From contig JAFAFA010000012.1 of NCBI GenBank assembly GCA_023423695.1, positions 31,119 through 95,118 of the forward strand: a DNA stretch of 64,000 nucleotides, given 5' to 3'. This stretch comes from Pseudomonadota bacterium (GTDB lineage: Bacteria; Pseudomonadota; Alphaproteobacteria; Azospirillales; Azospirillaceae). Numbering within the stretch: the first letter of the stretch is position 1; every line of letters starts with the position of its first letter. The position numbers were made by a program, and so were the translations under genes. The notes under the pieces were generated by a model. The model saw nothing but the letters and a program-made list of their open reading frames with translations, was not told where the DNA came from and did not search any database. This document shows positions 52,601 through 59,771 of the stretch, in pieces.

Positions 52601-53023
52601 GCGGAGCACATCATCGACTGGTCGATCCGCTCCGGCAGCGGTGCGGTCGGCGCTTCCGCCGGTGCGGCACCGCTGGCGTGGAAGGCGGGCCAGCCGCTGC
52701 TGCTCAGCTTCCGCTGGGCCGCCGGATCGCCCTACCGTCCGAAGAACGCCATGGCAAGCGAGGCGGAAGCCGCGGCCGGCGATACGCTGACCCTGGTGGA
52801 GCGCGGCCCCTGGGCTCTGCTGCGCCTGCTGAAGAGCCGGGCGGCACCCGCCGCATCCACCGGGGACGGCACGCTGCTGCGCATCGCGCTGCCTACCCAG
52901 ACCATCGGCGGCGAGCCGGTGCGCGATACGGTCCTGTTCCTGACGGCATCGGTCGGCGCCGGATCACGATCCTCGCTGCCGGTTCAGGCGCTCGATCCAC
53001 CTGTTCGTTTCCCTCAGAAATAG
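49682..53023 (+). CDS. TssM/IcmF-like inner-membrane protein with degenerate nucleotide-binding motifs
   Basis: The 1113-aa protein has the TssM layout. An N-terminal hairpin of two helices (about 2-50) is followed by a cytoplasmic domain (about 100-400), a third helix (about 410-432, AQATLAASAAVLSVAAWQGF) and a large periplasmic region. TssM-like landmarks are DIPWFLAFGVGGPALL, NGCWWFCEGAAILHAG, RRPLDGILLMIGADEL, LGMVCPVHVAVVRAESLDGFGDL and, near the C-terminus, LAGRFPFVRPD with DPQDVRRFFAQLDEN. The Walker A Lys-Thr is absent and the switch motif is lost, so it probably does not hydrolyse NTP. A Pro/Ala-rich linker of about 95 residues (roughly 767-860) splits the periplasmic part. No other type VI genes are nearby. 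Confidence 0.78.
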   Translation: MVLLILTLELVLSTIGSAIGWVLSFVFAFLPYALAALPLYILYRAARAVWPKLRSRLRRRRKSASKAPVRAKAQARKAMPSSPLHVRAEAPPPSKSTAGKPPLARTYGEGMDILARQMRGPLRRGDIPWFLAFGVGGPALLATDPTHVSWPEDGSTENGCWWFCEGAAILHAGADSADGSKLDASWPSLVAAMRKRPMRRPLDGILLMIGADELRAAAEREAPRKALAKRAEALRTRLQTIRDGLGMVCPVHVAVVRAESLDGFGDLCAAIPAPMLDSVLGWTSPHDWLLPFEPARVGEAFDAIQSDLALLEADAFAAGTAGVRLPLLAPALDTLRHPLALFLDGALGWGGNGDRDPFPLRGIALTGACATATGGRRPAFARDLLPGRAFTEPGYGRPSETAFLQGRRRRRMAQATLAASAAVLSVAAWQGFATVSAGTPAVAASVGDLRRALLSRDAVADGPMAGRVIAATAAMERDRLATPLLPTSLFSGFDEDKRRLASVTLRRAVLRPIRDALLPSAAMTDLPPVTNARSVEDLPAFRRLAAQLDRIGGRRGALERYERFRRNSGFDELVALAESVHGAVPRPPVTATDGLITRIAAGADLPNLDARTIAAAVRAESVQLAAPLAEELYARNPLLLRGQALADRLRDLPQPPAAEDVEDVRKLVAAVTEAAGWPIAAALQDPSRGLPDAVKVALQKAAIADLPGRDTTDRITEALSTAATSARAAVLALEAPQVGRLLTSGEGGALALNPTVTALPGKMADALPAPTPDSMSPPAAAKPANDTTKASPPPAQAAAAKPAAPEAKPVESSVAPPIAEPRPANPPAPPPEPTAVVTAKQMAAASPAPVPDEPPPPVRLSALPVLAPMPSMPETDAAVTKLAALFSQTLAGRFPFVRPDLARGAPDADPQDVRRFFAQLDENRTAVTKGATPELAAFLERMETARPLLEAIARSTPVSVRFTYGTNRAQEHGAEHIIDWSIRSGSGAVGASAGAAPLAWKAGQPLLLSFRWAAGSPYRPKNAMASEAEAAAGDTLTLVERGPWALLRLLKSRAAPAASTGDGTLLRIALPTQTIGGEPVRDTVLFLTASVGAGSRSSLPVQALDPPVRFPQK

Positions 53024-53413
53024 AAAATGTATGCAGCCGTAAGAAATGCCGATGACGAAACTCGTCACAAGACGCAACAAGACGATCCACCATTCCACAA
53101 AAACCATAGTTACCCTGATAAGCGCTTAATTCGTTTTTAATCAAAAGAATCGTATCAACGGTTTAGTGCGCGTCATGTCGGCAGATGGATATTTCCCATC
53201 TACCGACCGGTTCAATCACAATTCGCTAATTCTTTGGCTGCGTCAGGCGGCAATGACCATTCGTTTGTCAATCGCCGGAACGCAATTGACGGCCAGCCTT
53301 CGCTTTCTTCCAGAAAGCTCGGCCGGACAACGCGGAACTCACGAAAACGTGTGCTCCACATCGATGTTTCTATCGTCACGCAACTCTTCCCGACCCGAGA
53401 AAGGCTTCGGATC
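53024..53413. promoter_or_regulatory. 390-bp intergenic region, probable promoter of the second block
   Basis: This is the only long gap inside the 34354-63349 gene train, and it is AT-rich. It contains a short TGACGA/TCGTCA hairpin (53053-53067) just after the TssM-like gene. It also holds an inverted repeat at 53179-53205 with arms CGGCAGATGG and CCATCTACCG (9 of 10 paired, 7-base loop), which could be an operator. No convincing gene is present. A GAGAAAGG site lies before the ATG at 53414. Confidence 0.45.
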
Positions 53414-53917
53414 ATGGTAGACCGTAAGAAGCGCGCCCAAGACCTGATCAAGTACCACAGCTACGCCTCGGGCGCCTTCGGGCTGATTCCCGTTCCCGGC
53501 GCCGACGTCGCCGCGGTCAGCGCGGCCCAGCTCAACCTGGTCCACAAGCTCGCCAAGCTGTACGAGGTCGAGTTCGCCCAGGAGCGGACCCGCGCCATCG
53601 TCGGCGCCCTGCTGGGCGGCGTCATGCCGGGGGCTCTCAGCTCCAGCGTGCTGGGCTCCGCCGTCAAGGCCGTCCCCTTCATCGGCACCGCGCTCGGCGT
53701 GGCGGTGATGCCGGCGCTGTCGCTGGCGGCAACCCGGGCTCTGGGCCAGGTGTTCGCCCAGCATTTCGAGACCGGCGGCACGCTGCTGGATTTCGACATT
53801 GATGCGATGCGCGACTACTTCCGCAAGGAGTTCGAAGCCGCCAAGGGCGAAGCCGCCGCCGATGCTCCGGCCGCGGCGCCGCAGATGGACGAGCAGCCGG
53901 CCCAGAAGGCCGGCTGA
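53414..53917 (+). CDS. DUF697-family (YcjF-like) membrane-associated protein
   Basis: The ATG at 53414 is preferred over upstream starts because the family similarity begins there and a purine-rich site precedes it. The 167-aa protein shows the DUF697 pattern: LIKYHSYASGAFGLIPVPGADVAAVSAAQLNLVHKLAKLYEVEF, then two glycine-rich hydrophobic segments (about 55-75 and 80-100), and an acidic/Ala-rich tail. DUF697 proteins are small inner-membrane proteins, often paired with GTPases, of unknown role. Here it opens the second block, and no GTPase gene is adjacent. Confidence 0.82.
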   Translation: MVDRKKRAQDLIKYHSYASGAFGLIPVPGADVAAVSAAQLNLVHKLAKLYEVEFAQERTRAIVGALLGGVMPGALSSSVLGSAVKAVPFIGTALGVAVMPALSLAATRALGQVFAQHFETGGTLLDFDIDAMRDYFRKEFEAAKGEAAADAPAAAPQMDEQPAQKAG

Positions 53918-53959
53918 CGCCTGATTGACGGGACGCCGGGCAAAGAAGGAAACATCGCC

Positions 53960-54130
53960 GTGTTCGAGCTGATCTATATCGGTCTCTGCCTGCTGGTCGG
54001 GTTTCTGGGGATCGGCCGCCGCGGCGGATTCCTGCTTTACGCCTTCCTGGCGGTGGTCCTGACACCGCCCGGCGCCCTTCTCGTCATGATCCTGCTGACC
54101 ACCCGCCGCAAGAAACCGGCCAAGGCGTGA
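53960..54130 (+). CDS. 56-aa small membrane protein, two helices
   Basis: A GTG start at 53960 follows AGAAGGA by about 9 bases. The peptide is FELIYIGLCLLVGFLGIG, a short basic loop (RRG), a second helix (FLLYAFLAVVLTPPGALLVMILL) and a basic C-terminus (TTRRKKPAKA). This gives a helical hairpin with cytoplasmic ends if the positive-inside rule holds. Its stop overlaps the start of the next gene by 4 bp (GTGA), which strongly supports real, coupled translation. It is too short for automatic callers with common cut-offs. The function is unknown. Confidence 0.68.
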   Translation: MFELIYIGLCLLVGFLGIGRRGGFLLYAFLAVVLTPPGALLVMILLTTRRKKPAKA

Positions 54131-54915
54131 CCGCAGCCATGCCCATGCCCCCTCCCGCCGCGGCCCTCCGCCGGGCCCTCCGCCGGTCGGCATTGCCGTT
54201 GCTGCTGGCCGTGTCGGCGCTGTTTGGCGCCACCCTGCCGGCGCGCGCCGAATATTGGACCATCGCGTCGGAAGACCATTTCCCGCCCTACAACTACTCC
54301 TTCAACGGCAACCGCACCGGCATCGATACCGAGATCGTCAATGCGCTGCTGAAGGAACTGAACGTCACCCCGGTCCACCGGCCGCTCTCATGGTCGGAGG
54401 TGGTCCAGTCGATGGACGAGAACAAGGCCGACGTCGGCTTCCAGTTCATCGCCTCGCCAGCGCGCTTCGCGCAATACAACATGATCGGGCCGTTCCGCAC
54501 CGGCACGACCGTGTTCATGGTGCGCAAGGACTCCACCATCACCTTCGACCGGCTGGAGGATCTGACCTCCCACCGGATCGGCGTGGTCGACGGCTTCTCC
54601 TATGCGCCCGACTTCGATGCCGCCACCTATCTGGAGAAGGTCGCGTCCAGCAGCAACGTGGTCAATTTCCGCCGCCTGATCCTGGGCCGGGTGGATGTCA
54701 TCGTCGGCGACCTGCATGTGCTGAATCACATGGCCAAGCAGGACGGCCGGCTGAAGGACGTGCGCGTGCTGCCCAAGCCGGTCGGCCTGATCCCGCGCTA
54801 CCTCGCCCTGCCCAAGGCACGCAAGGAGAAGGCGGAGCGACTGCAGGCCGCCTTCGTCAAGCTGCGCGACAACGGGACCATCACCCGCATCCTCGACGGC
54901 TGGCTGGCGGAGTGA
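54127..54915 (+). CDS. Periplasmic solute-binding protein, SBP_bac_3 (amino-acid) type
   Basis: The product is 262 aa from a GTG at 54127; an ATG four codons later is an alternative. A basic N-terminus and a hydrophobic core end near ARA before EYWTIASEDHFPPYNYSFNG, the typical start of a type II extracellular binding protein. GIDTEIVNALLKELNV and DVGFQFIASPARFAQYNMIGPF confirm the family. No import permease gene is nearby; the flanking ABC genes are exporter-like. It may therefore act as a sensor or as a donor to another complex rather than as part of a classical importer. Confidence 0.85.
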   Translation: MTAAMPMPPPAAALRRALRRSALPLLLAVSALFGATLPARAEYWTIASEDHFPPYNYSFNGNRTGIDTEIVNALLKELNVTPVHRPLSWSEVVQSMDENKADVGFQFIASPARFAQYNMIGPFRTGTTVFMVRKDSTITFDRLEDLTSHRIGVVDGFSYAPDFDAATYLEKVASSSNVVNFRRLILGRVDVIVGDLHVLNHMAKQDGRLKDVRVLPKPVGLIPRYLALPKARKEKAERLQAAFVKLRDNGTITRILDGWLAE

Positions 54916-54922
54916 GCGGACG

Positions 54923-56689
54923 ATGAGCAAGCGCATCCCCCCACGCCGGCCCCCAAGCCGGCCGCCCTCGTCGCTGCTGCCGCTGATCGGCCTCGCCGAG
55001 CGCAGCATCCTGACGCGGCTGGTGGTCACCGGCTGCGTCGCCGCCACCGCCAACCTGATCAGCCTGATGAGCCTCAGCGCCGAACTGAGCGGCTGGATGC
55101 GCGGCGAGGTGCTGGACACCCCCTTCCTGGTCTTCTGCCTGTCGCTGCTGGTCTCCTACGCCTTCAGCAAGCGCTTCGTCTCGCTGGCCCTGACCACCGC
55201 CTTCAGCGCGCTGGCCGAGGTGCGGCGGCGCTTCCTGCGCCACGTCACGCTGGGCGGCCATGCCGACATCCTGGATCTGCAGGCCAAACGGTCCTTCGAT
55301 CTCGGCAACTATCATCTGGAACGCATCGCCGCGCTGCTGCCCAACCTGTCCATCGCCGCCAACATGATGCTGGTGGCCGCCGTCGCCTACCTCTACCTGT
55401 GGACGCTGTCGACGGTGGGCGCCACGCTGCTGCTGGTCGCCGCACTTCTGGTCGGCGGCTGGTACGTGCGCGAGGCGCAGCGGACCCGCGCCCTGCTTGG
55501 TGAAGCCAAGGACTCCGAGGTGCGGATGCTCCAAGGCTTCTCCGAGATGGTCGGCGGCAATGCCGAGGTCAAGCTGGGCAAGGCGCGGCGCGACGAGCTG
55601 ACCCAGGCGGTGGAAGCCGACATCGCCCGCTGGGAGGAACTGAAGCGCCGCCATGGCCGCAACCTGGGGGAGCTGTTCTCCTGGATCGCGACGATCATCA
55701 TCGGCTTCTCGGCGGTCTTCGTCTTCATCTTCCCGCGGATGGGCGCCATGTCGGTGGCGGAGCTGCCGCTGGTGACCTCGGTCATCCTGTTCCTGGCGCG
55801 CCCGCTGTCGAAGTTCCTCAACGCCGTGCCCGACTATGTGGCGGCGGAGGATGCGGCGGCCCAGCTGACCACCCTGCTCCGCACCATGCCGGCGACGGAA
55901 TACGAGCCCTCCCGCACGGCTCGTGCTCCGCGGCGCTTCTCCACCATCGAGCTGCGCGGCGTCAGCTTCGCCTATCGCGCCGGGATGCGTCCGGAGCCCT
56001 TCGTGATCGGTCCGGTCGACCTGACCATCCCGGCCGGAAGCGTCGTCGGCATCGTCGGCTCCAACGGGTCCGGCAAGTCCACCCTGCTGCGCGTCATCCC
56101 GCTGCTGTTCCGTCCCGACGAGGGTCAGGTTCTGCTCGACGGACAGCCGGTGGAAACCGACCGGCTGGAATCCTACCGCGACCTGTTCTGCGCCGTGTTC
56201 CAGGACCACCACCTGTTCACCCGCCTGCCGCAGGGGCCCGGCTTCGACGCCGAGCTGTTCCGCGAGATGCTGGCCTACCTGAAGATCGACCATCTGGTGC
56301 CGGACACCGGAGACGGGCTGGTGAACCGCGACCTGTCGAAGGGACAGCGCCGGCGCGTCGCGCTTGCGGTCGCGGTGGCGGAGGGCCGGTCGGTCGTCAT
56401 CCTCGACGAATGGACGTCCGACCAGGACGCCGAGTTCCGTACCCGGTTCACCAACGAAATCATCGGCAAGCTGCGGGCGCTGGGCCGCACCGTGATCTTC
56501 GTGTCGCACGACGGCGACGTGTCGTCGGTCTGCGACATCACCATTCGAATGACCAACGGCCGCATGACCGGCGGTCAGATGAGCAGCGGCCAATTGAACA
56601 ATGGCCAAATGAACAATGGGCAGACGGACATGCCGGCCATGACGGCCGCGTCCGGCCCCGCCATGGCTTGCTTGCAGGAGACCGCGTGA
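54923..56689 (+). CDS. Cyclic-peptide-exporter-type ABC protein (membrane + ATPase), first of two
   Basis: The 588-aa protein has six membrane helices in about residues 30-310 and an ATPase domain. Walker A GSNGSGKST is near 382-390. The segment YRDLFCAVFQDHHLFTRLPQGPGF, signature LSKGQRRR near 471 and LDEWTSDQDAEFRTRF are hallmarks of the SyrD/PvdE/YojI cyclic-peptide exporter family, in which the Walker B Asp-Glu is followed by a Trp. The C-terminus carries five tandem 5-residue repeats (MTNGR, MTGGQ, MSSGQ, LNNGQ, MNNGQ) at about 543-567. Partner halves are usually identical, but here a second, different copy is encoded at 58030, so a heterodimer is possible. Confidence 0.88.
   Translation: MSKRIPPRRPPSRPPSSLLPLIGLAERSILTRLVVTGCVAATANLISLMSLSAELSGWMRGEVLDTPFLVFCLSLLVSYAFSKRFVSLALTTAFSALAEVRRRFLRHVTLGGHADILDLQAKRSFDLGNYHLERIAALLPNLSIAANMMLVAAVAYLYLWTLSTVGATLLLVAALLVGGWYVREAQRTRALLGEAKDSEVRMLQGFSEMVGGNAEVKLGKARRDELTQAVEADIARWEELKRRHGRNLGELFSWIATIIIGFSAVFVFIFPRMGAMSVAELPLVTSVILFLARPLSKFLNAVPDYVAAEDAAAQLTTLLRTMPATEYEPSRTARAPRRFSTIELRGVSFAYRAGMRPEPFVIGPVDLTIPAGSVVGIVGSNGSGKSTLLRVIPLLFRPDEGQVLLDGQPVETDRLESYRDLFCAVFQDHHLFTRLPQGPGFDAELFREMLAYLKIDHLVPDTGDGLVNRDLSKGQRRRVALAVAVAEGRSVVILDEWTSDQDAEFRTRFTNEIIGKLRALGRTVIFVSHDGDVSSVCDITIRMTNGRMTGGQMSSGQLNNGQMNNGQTDMPAMTAASGPAMACLQETA
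56549..56623 (+). repeat. Five tandem 15-bp coding repeats at the end of an ABC gene
   Basis: Five in-frame 15-bp units encode MTNGR, MTGGQ, MSSGQ, LNNGQ and MNNGQ. The last two differ by few bases. Such short repeats can change number by slippage without breaking the frame. Confidence 0.85.
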
Positions 56690-56690
56690 C

Positions 56691-58022
56691 ATGGCTGACC
56701 AAGCCTTCACCATCGACGACGCCGATGCGCTGCCGAAGCCGAAGTCGCGCCTGCGCGCGCTGCTGGCCCACTGGTATGACGAACACCGCCGGTCCCTGCT
56801 GTGCACGCTGCTGGTCGGGGTTCTGATCTTCCTCTATTTCGCCCCGTCCATCGTCGTCTTCATCCCAGCCGGCCATGGCGGCGTGCTGTGGAAGCGCTTC
56901 CACCAGGGCACCCAGATGGCGCCGGCCCTGCCGGAAGGCGTGCACGTCATCTTCCCCTGGGACAAGATCGAGGTCTACGACCTGCGCCTGCAGGAGGACA
57001 CCCGCTCCTATTCGGCCATCGCCAACGACGGCCTGAACGTCAGCATCGAGATCACGGTGCGATACCGCCCCTATGCGGAGATGCTGGCCGCCCTGCACAA
57101 GAATGTCGGCACGCGCTATCTGGAAGTGCTGCTGGTGCCGGAGGTCGGCTCCGTCTCGCGTGAGATCGTGTCGCGCTTCAAGGCGGACGAGCTCTATGCC
57201 CACCGCCGCCTGCGGGTGCAGACCGAAACCTACGAGCAGGTCGCCGACCGCGTGATGTACGCGCAGCTGATCGGTGCCGAGGACGTGCCGAAGCCGGACG
57301 GGCGGACCAAGACCGGCTACCTGCTGATCCAGGACATCCTGATCCGCAACGTCTCCCTGCCCGAAGCGATCATGGCGTCGATCGAACGCAAGATCCAGCA
57401 GGACCAGGCGGCGCAGGAATACCAGTTCCGCCTGCAGCGCGAGCTGTTCGAGAGCCAGCGCAAGCAGCTGGAAGGCCAGGGCATCCGCGCCTTCCAGGAG
57501 ACCGTGCAGGCCAACCTGACCGAGAATTACCTTCGCTGGCGCGGCATCGAGGCGACGCTGGAGCTGGCCCATTCGCCGAACGCCAAGATCGTCGTGATCG
57601 GCAACGCCGCCAGCGGCGGGCTGCCGCTGATCCTGGACGCCGCCTCCGGCCTGCCGGCGCCGGGAACCGCCACGCCAGGCACCCCCACGGCCGCACCGGG
57701 CGCCCCGCCCGCCGGCCCCAACGCCAAACTGACATCGGTGCCCACCAGCGCCGCGGTGCCGCCGGTCTCGCAGCTGCCGTCCCTGACCGGCGAGGGATCG
57801 CCGGGCCAGACTCCCATTGGTCAGATGCCGAGCCTGAACACCGGCAGCACCGAACCCGCCCCGGGCACTGCCTCCGGCTCCGGCACGGCCGGACACCCGA
57901 CGGCCCCCGCGCCCGGCACCAAGCCGGAGCCGGCGAAGGACGGCTCCAAGACCGCGGCATCGGCGCCGATCCTGTCGAAGGTGTCGCCGGCGCGGCTGCT
58001 CGACATGATCCAGTCGAAGTGA
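56691..58022 (+). CDS. SPFH/prohibitin-family membrane protein
   Basis: The 443-aa protein has a cytoplasmic N-terminus of about 35 residues, one membrane helix (about 36-58, LLCTLLVGVLIFLYFAPSIVVFIPAG) and an SPFH domain: GGVLWKRFHQGTQMAPALPEGVHVIFPWDKIEVYDLRLQE, and ISIEITVRYRP. A coiled-coil segment rich in Gln and Glu (about 225-275) follows, then a Pro/Gly/Ala/Thr-rich tail from about 315 to 430. SPFH proteins oligomerise into membrane cages that organise microdomains and partner with membrane complexes or proteases. It sits between two ABC exporter genes, with 1 bp and 7 bp spacing, so it is probably part of the same machine. Confidence 0.88.
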   Translation: MADQAFTIDDADALPKPKSRLRALLAHWYDEHRRSLLCTLLVGVLIFLYFAPSIVVFIPAGHGGVLWKRFHQGTQMAPALPEGVHVIFPWDKIEVYDLRLQEDTRSYSAIANDGLNVSIEITVRYRPYAEMLAALHKNVGTRYLEVLLVPEVGSVSREIVSRFKADELYAHRRLRVQTETYEQVADRVMYAQLIGAEDVPKPDGRTKTGYLLIQDILIRNVSLPEAIMASIERKIQQDQAAQEYQFRLQRELFESQRKQLEGQGIRAFQETVQANLTENYLRWRGIEATLELAHSPNAKIVVIGNAASGGLPLILDAASGLPAPGTATPGTPTAAPGAPPAGPNAKLTSVPTSAAVPPVSQLPSLTGEGSPGQTPIGQMPSLNTGSTEPAPGTASGSGTAGHPTAPAPGTKPEPAKDGSKTAASAPILSKVSPARLLDMIQSK

Positions 58023-58029
58023 GGCGGCG

Positions 58030-59703
58030 ATGGATCTCTGGCGTATCCTGAGACGCGACGCCCTGCGCAACATCCAGCCGCTGATGCTGCTGGCGGTACT
58101 GGCGGCCGCGCTCAACCTCGCCCTGCTGACCTCGCTGAACGACGCGCTGCTGGCGCTGGACGATCCGGAGGGGCTGCAGCGGCTGCTGATCGTCTTCCTG
58201 CTGTCCGCCTTCCTGTGGCGGATCGCCCAGGGATGGATGATGAGCGCTGCGTCCAAACGCATGCAGGCGGCCCTCGCCATGCTGCGTGTCGACCTGCTGC
58301 GCCGGGCGGTGGCCGCCGACCTGCCGGACGCGATGGCGGTCGGCTCCGCCCGCCTCGCCCAGGTGGCGGGACCGGAGCTGCAGCTGCTGGCTCAGGCGGT
58401 GCCGACGCTGGTCATCAGCTTCCAGTCGGTCGCGGCCATCGTGCTGTGCCTGCTGTACCTCGCCACTTTGTCGGGGGCGGCGGTTCTGATCGTGCTCTGC
58501 TTCCTGGTGACCGGCGGCATCCTGATCGGCCGGTCCGTCATCCGGCTCGAGCTGATGTCGGAATCGATCCACGAGGCCGAAGGCGCGCTGTCGGAGCGGT
58601 CGGACCACATCCTGCAGACCTTGCGCGAGTGCAAGCTGAACCGCCGCCGCGCTGCCAATGCACTGGCCGACGCCACGGCCTGCGCCGAAGCCCTGCGCAA
58701 GGAGCGCCATCGGTTCGGAGCGGAGTACAGCCACTACTTCACCATCAGCGAGCTGACCTACTACGCGGCGCTGGCCGGGATCATCTTCCTGCTGCCGGCG
58801 GTCACGAACACCGACATCGCAACCGTCATCCTGTCCGGCCATGCCGCTGCCTTCATCGCCTATCCGGTCATCACCATCGTCGCCTCCTACCCGTCCTATA
58901 TCGCCGCGGAGACGGCAGCCCGCTCCTACCTCGCGGTGGAGGCCGAGCTGAAGGCGGCGCCGCTCGCCGTGGCCCGCGGCCGCAGCAGCGGAATGGACGA
59001 CGCCTTCTCCACCATCGCACTGGAGGGCGCCACCTTCCGCCATGCCGGTCGCGACGGTTCGGGGTCCTTCACCGTCGGCCCGGTGGACATGACGGTCGAA
59101 CGCGGCAGCGTCGTCTTCATCACCGGCCACAATGGTGCTGGCAAGAGCACGCTGATCCACATGCTGCTCGGCCTCTATCCGGTCCAGCGCGGCAGCCTGT
59201 CGGTCGACGGCGTGACCGTCGGACCGGACAGCCTCGCGGCCCACCGCGACCGCTTCGCCGTGGTCTTCTCGGACAATCATGTAACGCGCCAACTTTATGG
59301 TGCGACGGCCCTCGACGACGGCTATGCCGAGGAGCTTCTCGACATGCTGGAAATGTCGGACAAGGTCGCGGTCGATGGCCGTGCCTTCACCACCGTCGAT
59401 CTGTCGCAGGGCCAGAAGAAGCGCCTCGCCCTGATCGCCGCGCTGCTGGAACGCAAGCCGGTGCTGGTGCTTGACGAATGGGCGGCCGACCAGTCCCCCT
59501 ATTTCCGGCGCAAGTTCTACCGCGAAATCATCCCGTGGCTGAAGGCGCGCGGCATCACCGTGATCGCGGTGACCCACGACGACGCCTATTTCGACGCGGC
59601 CGACGTGCAGCTCCAGGCCGACCGCGGCGGCATCCGCCGGCTGGTCACCACCGTTCCCGCGGGCGGCATCCCCGCCCCGGACCTCCTCCCCGCCTCCCCC
59701 TGA
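58030..59703 (+). CDS. Cyclic-peptide-exporter-type ABC protein, second of two
   Basis: The 557-aa protein has six membrane helices (about 12-310) and an ATPase with Walker A GHNGAGKST near 365, the segment FAVVFSDNHVTRQLYG, signature LSQGQKKRLAL near 458 and LDEWAADQSPYFRRKFY near 481. These are textbook features of the SyrD/PvdE/YojI family. It is more canonical than the first copy at 54923 and may pair with it. Family members export cyclic or siderophore-like peptides from cytoplasm to periplasm. No peptide synthetase gene is in this window, so the cargo is unknown. Confidence 0.9.
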   Translation: MDLWRILRRDALRNIQPLMLLAVLAAALNLALLTSLNDALLALDDPEGLQRLLIVFLLSAFLWRIAQGWMMSAASKRMQAALAMLRVDLLRRAVAADLPDAMAVGSARLAQVAGPELQLLAQAVPTLVISFQSVAAIVLCLLYLATLSGAAVLIVLCFLVTGGILIGRSVIRLELMSESIHEAEGALSERSDHILQTLRECKLNRRRAANALADATACAEALRKERHRFGAEYSHYFTISELTYYAALAGIIFLLPAVTNTDIATVILSGHAAAFIAYPVITIVASYPSYIAAETAARSYLAVEAELKAAPLAVARGRSSGMDDAFSTIALEGATFRHAGRDGSGSFTVGPVDMTVERGSVVFITGHNGAGKSTLIHMLLGLYPVQRGSLSVDGVTVGPDSLAAHRDRFAVVFSDNHVTRQLYGATALDDGYAEELLDMLEMSDKVAVDGRAFTTVDLSQGQKKRLALIAALLERKPVLVLDEWAADQSPYFRRKFYREIIPWLKARGITVIAVTHDDAYFDAADVQLQADRGGIRRLVTTVPAGGIPAPDLLPASP

Positions 59704-59771
59704 GGCGAGAGCTCCCTTCCCATAGCTTCCTCCCCTGCCCCCATCATCCAGACGCGAGACAGAGGCACACC

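Noticed and set aside
48478..53023. A canonical type VI secretion system
   Set aside because: Only TssJ/L/M-like genes are present. No sheath, tube, spike, baseplate or ClpV genes occur in the window, and the NTPase motifs are lost.
54923..59703. A siderophore or lipopeptide biosynthesis cluster
   Set aside because: The ABC proteins are of the cyclic-peptide-exporter type and a thioester-reductase-like gene is nearby, but no peptide synthetase, carrier protein or polyketide gene is present.
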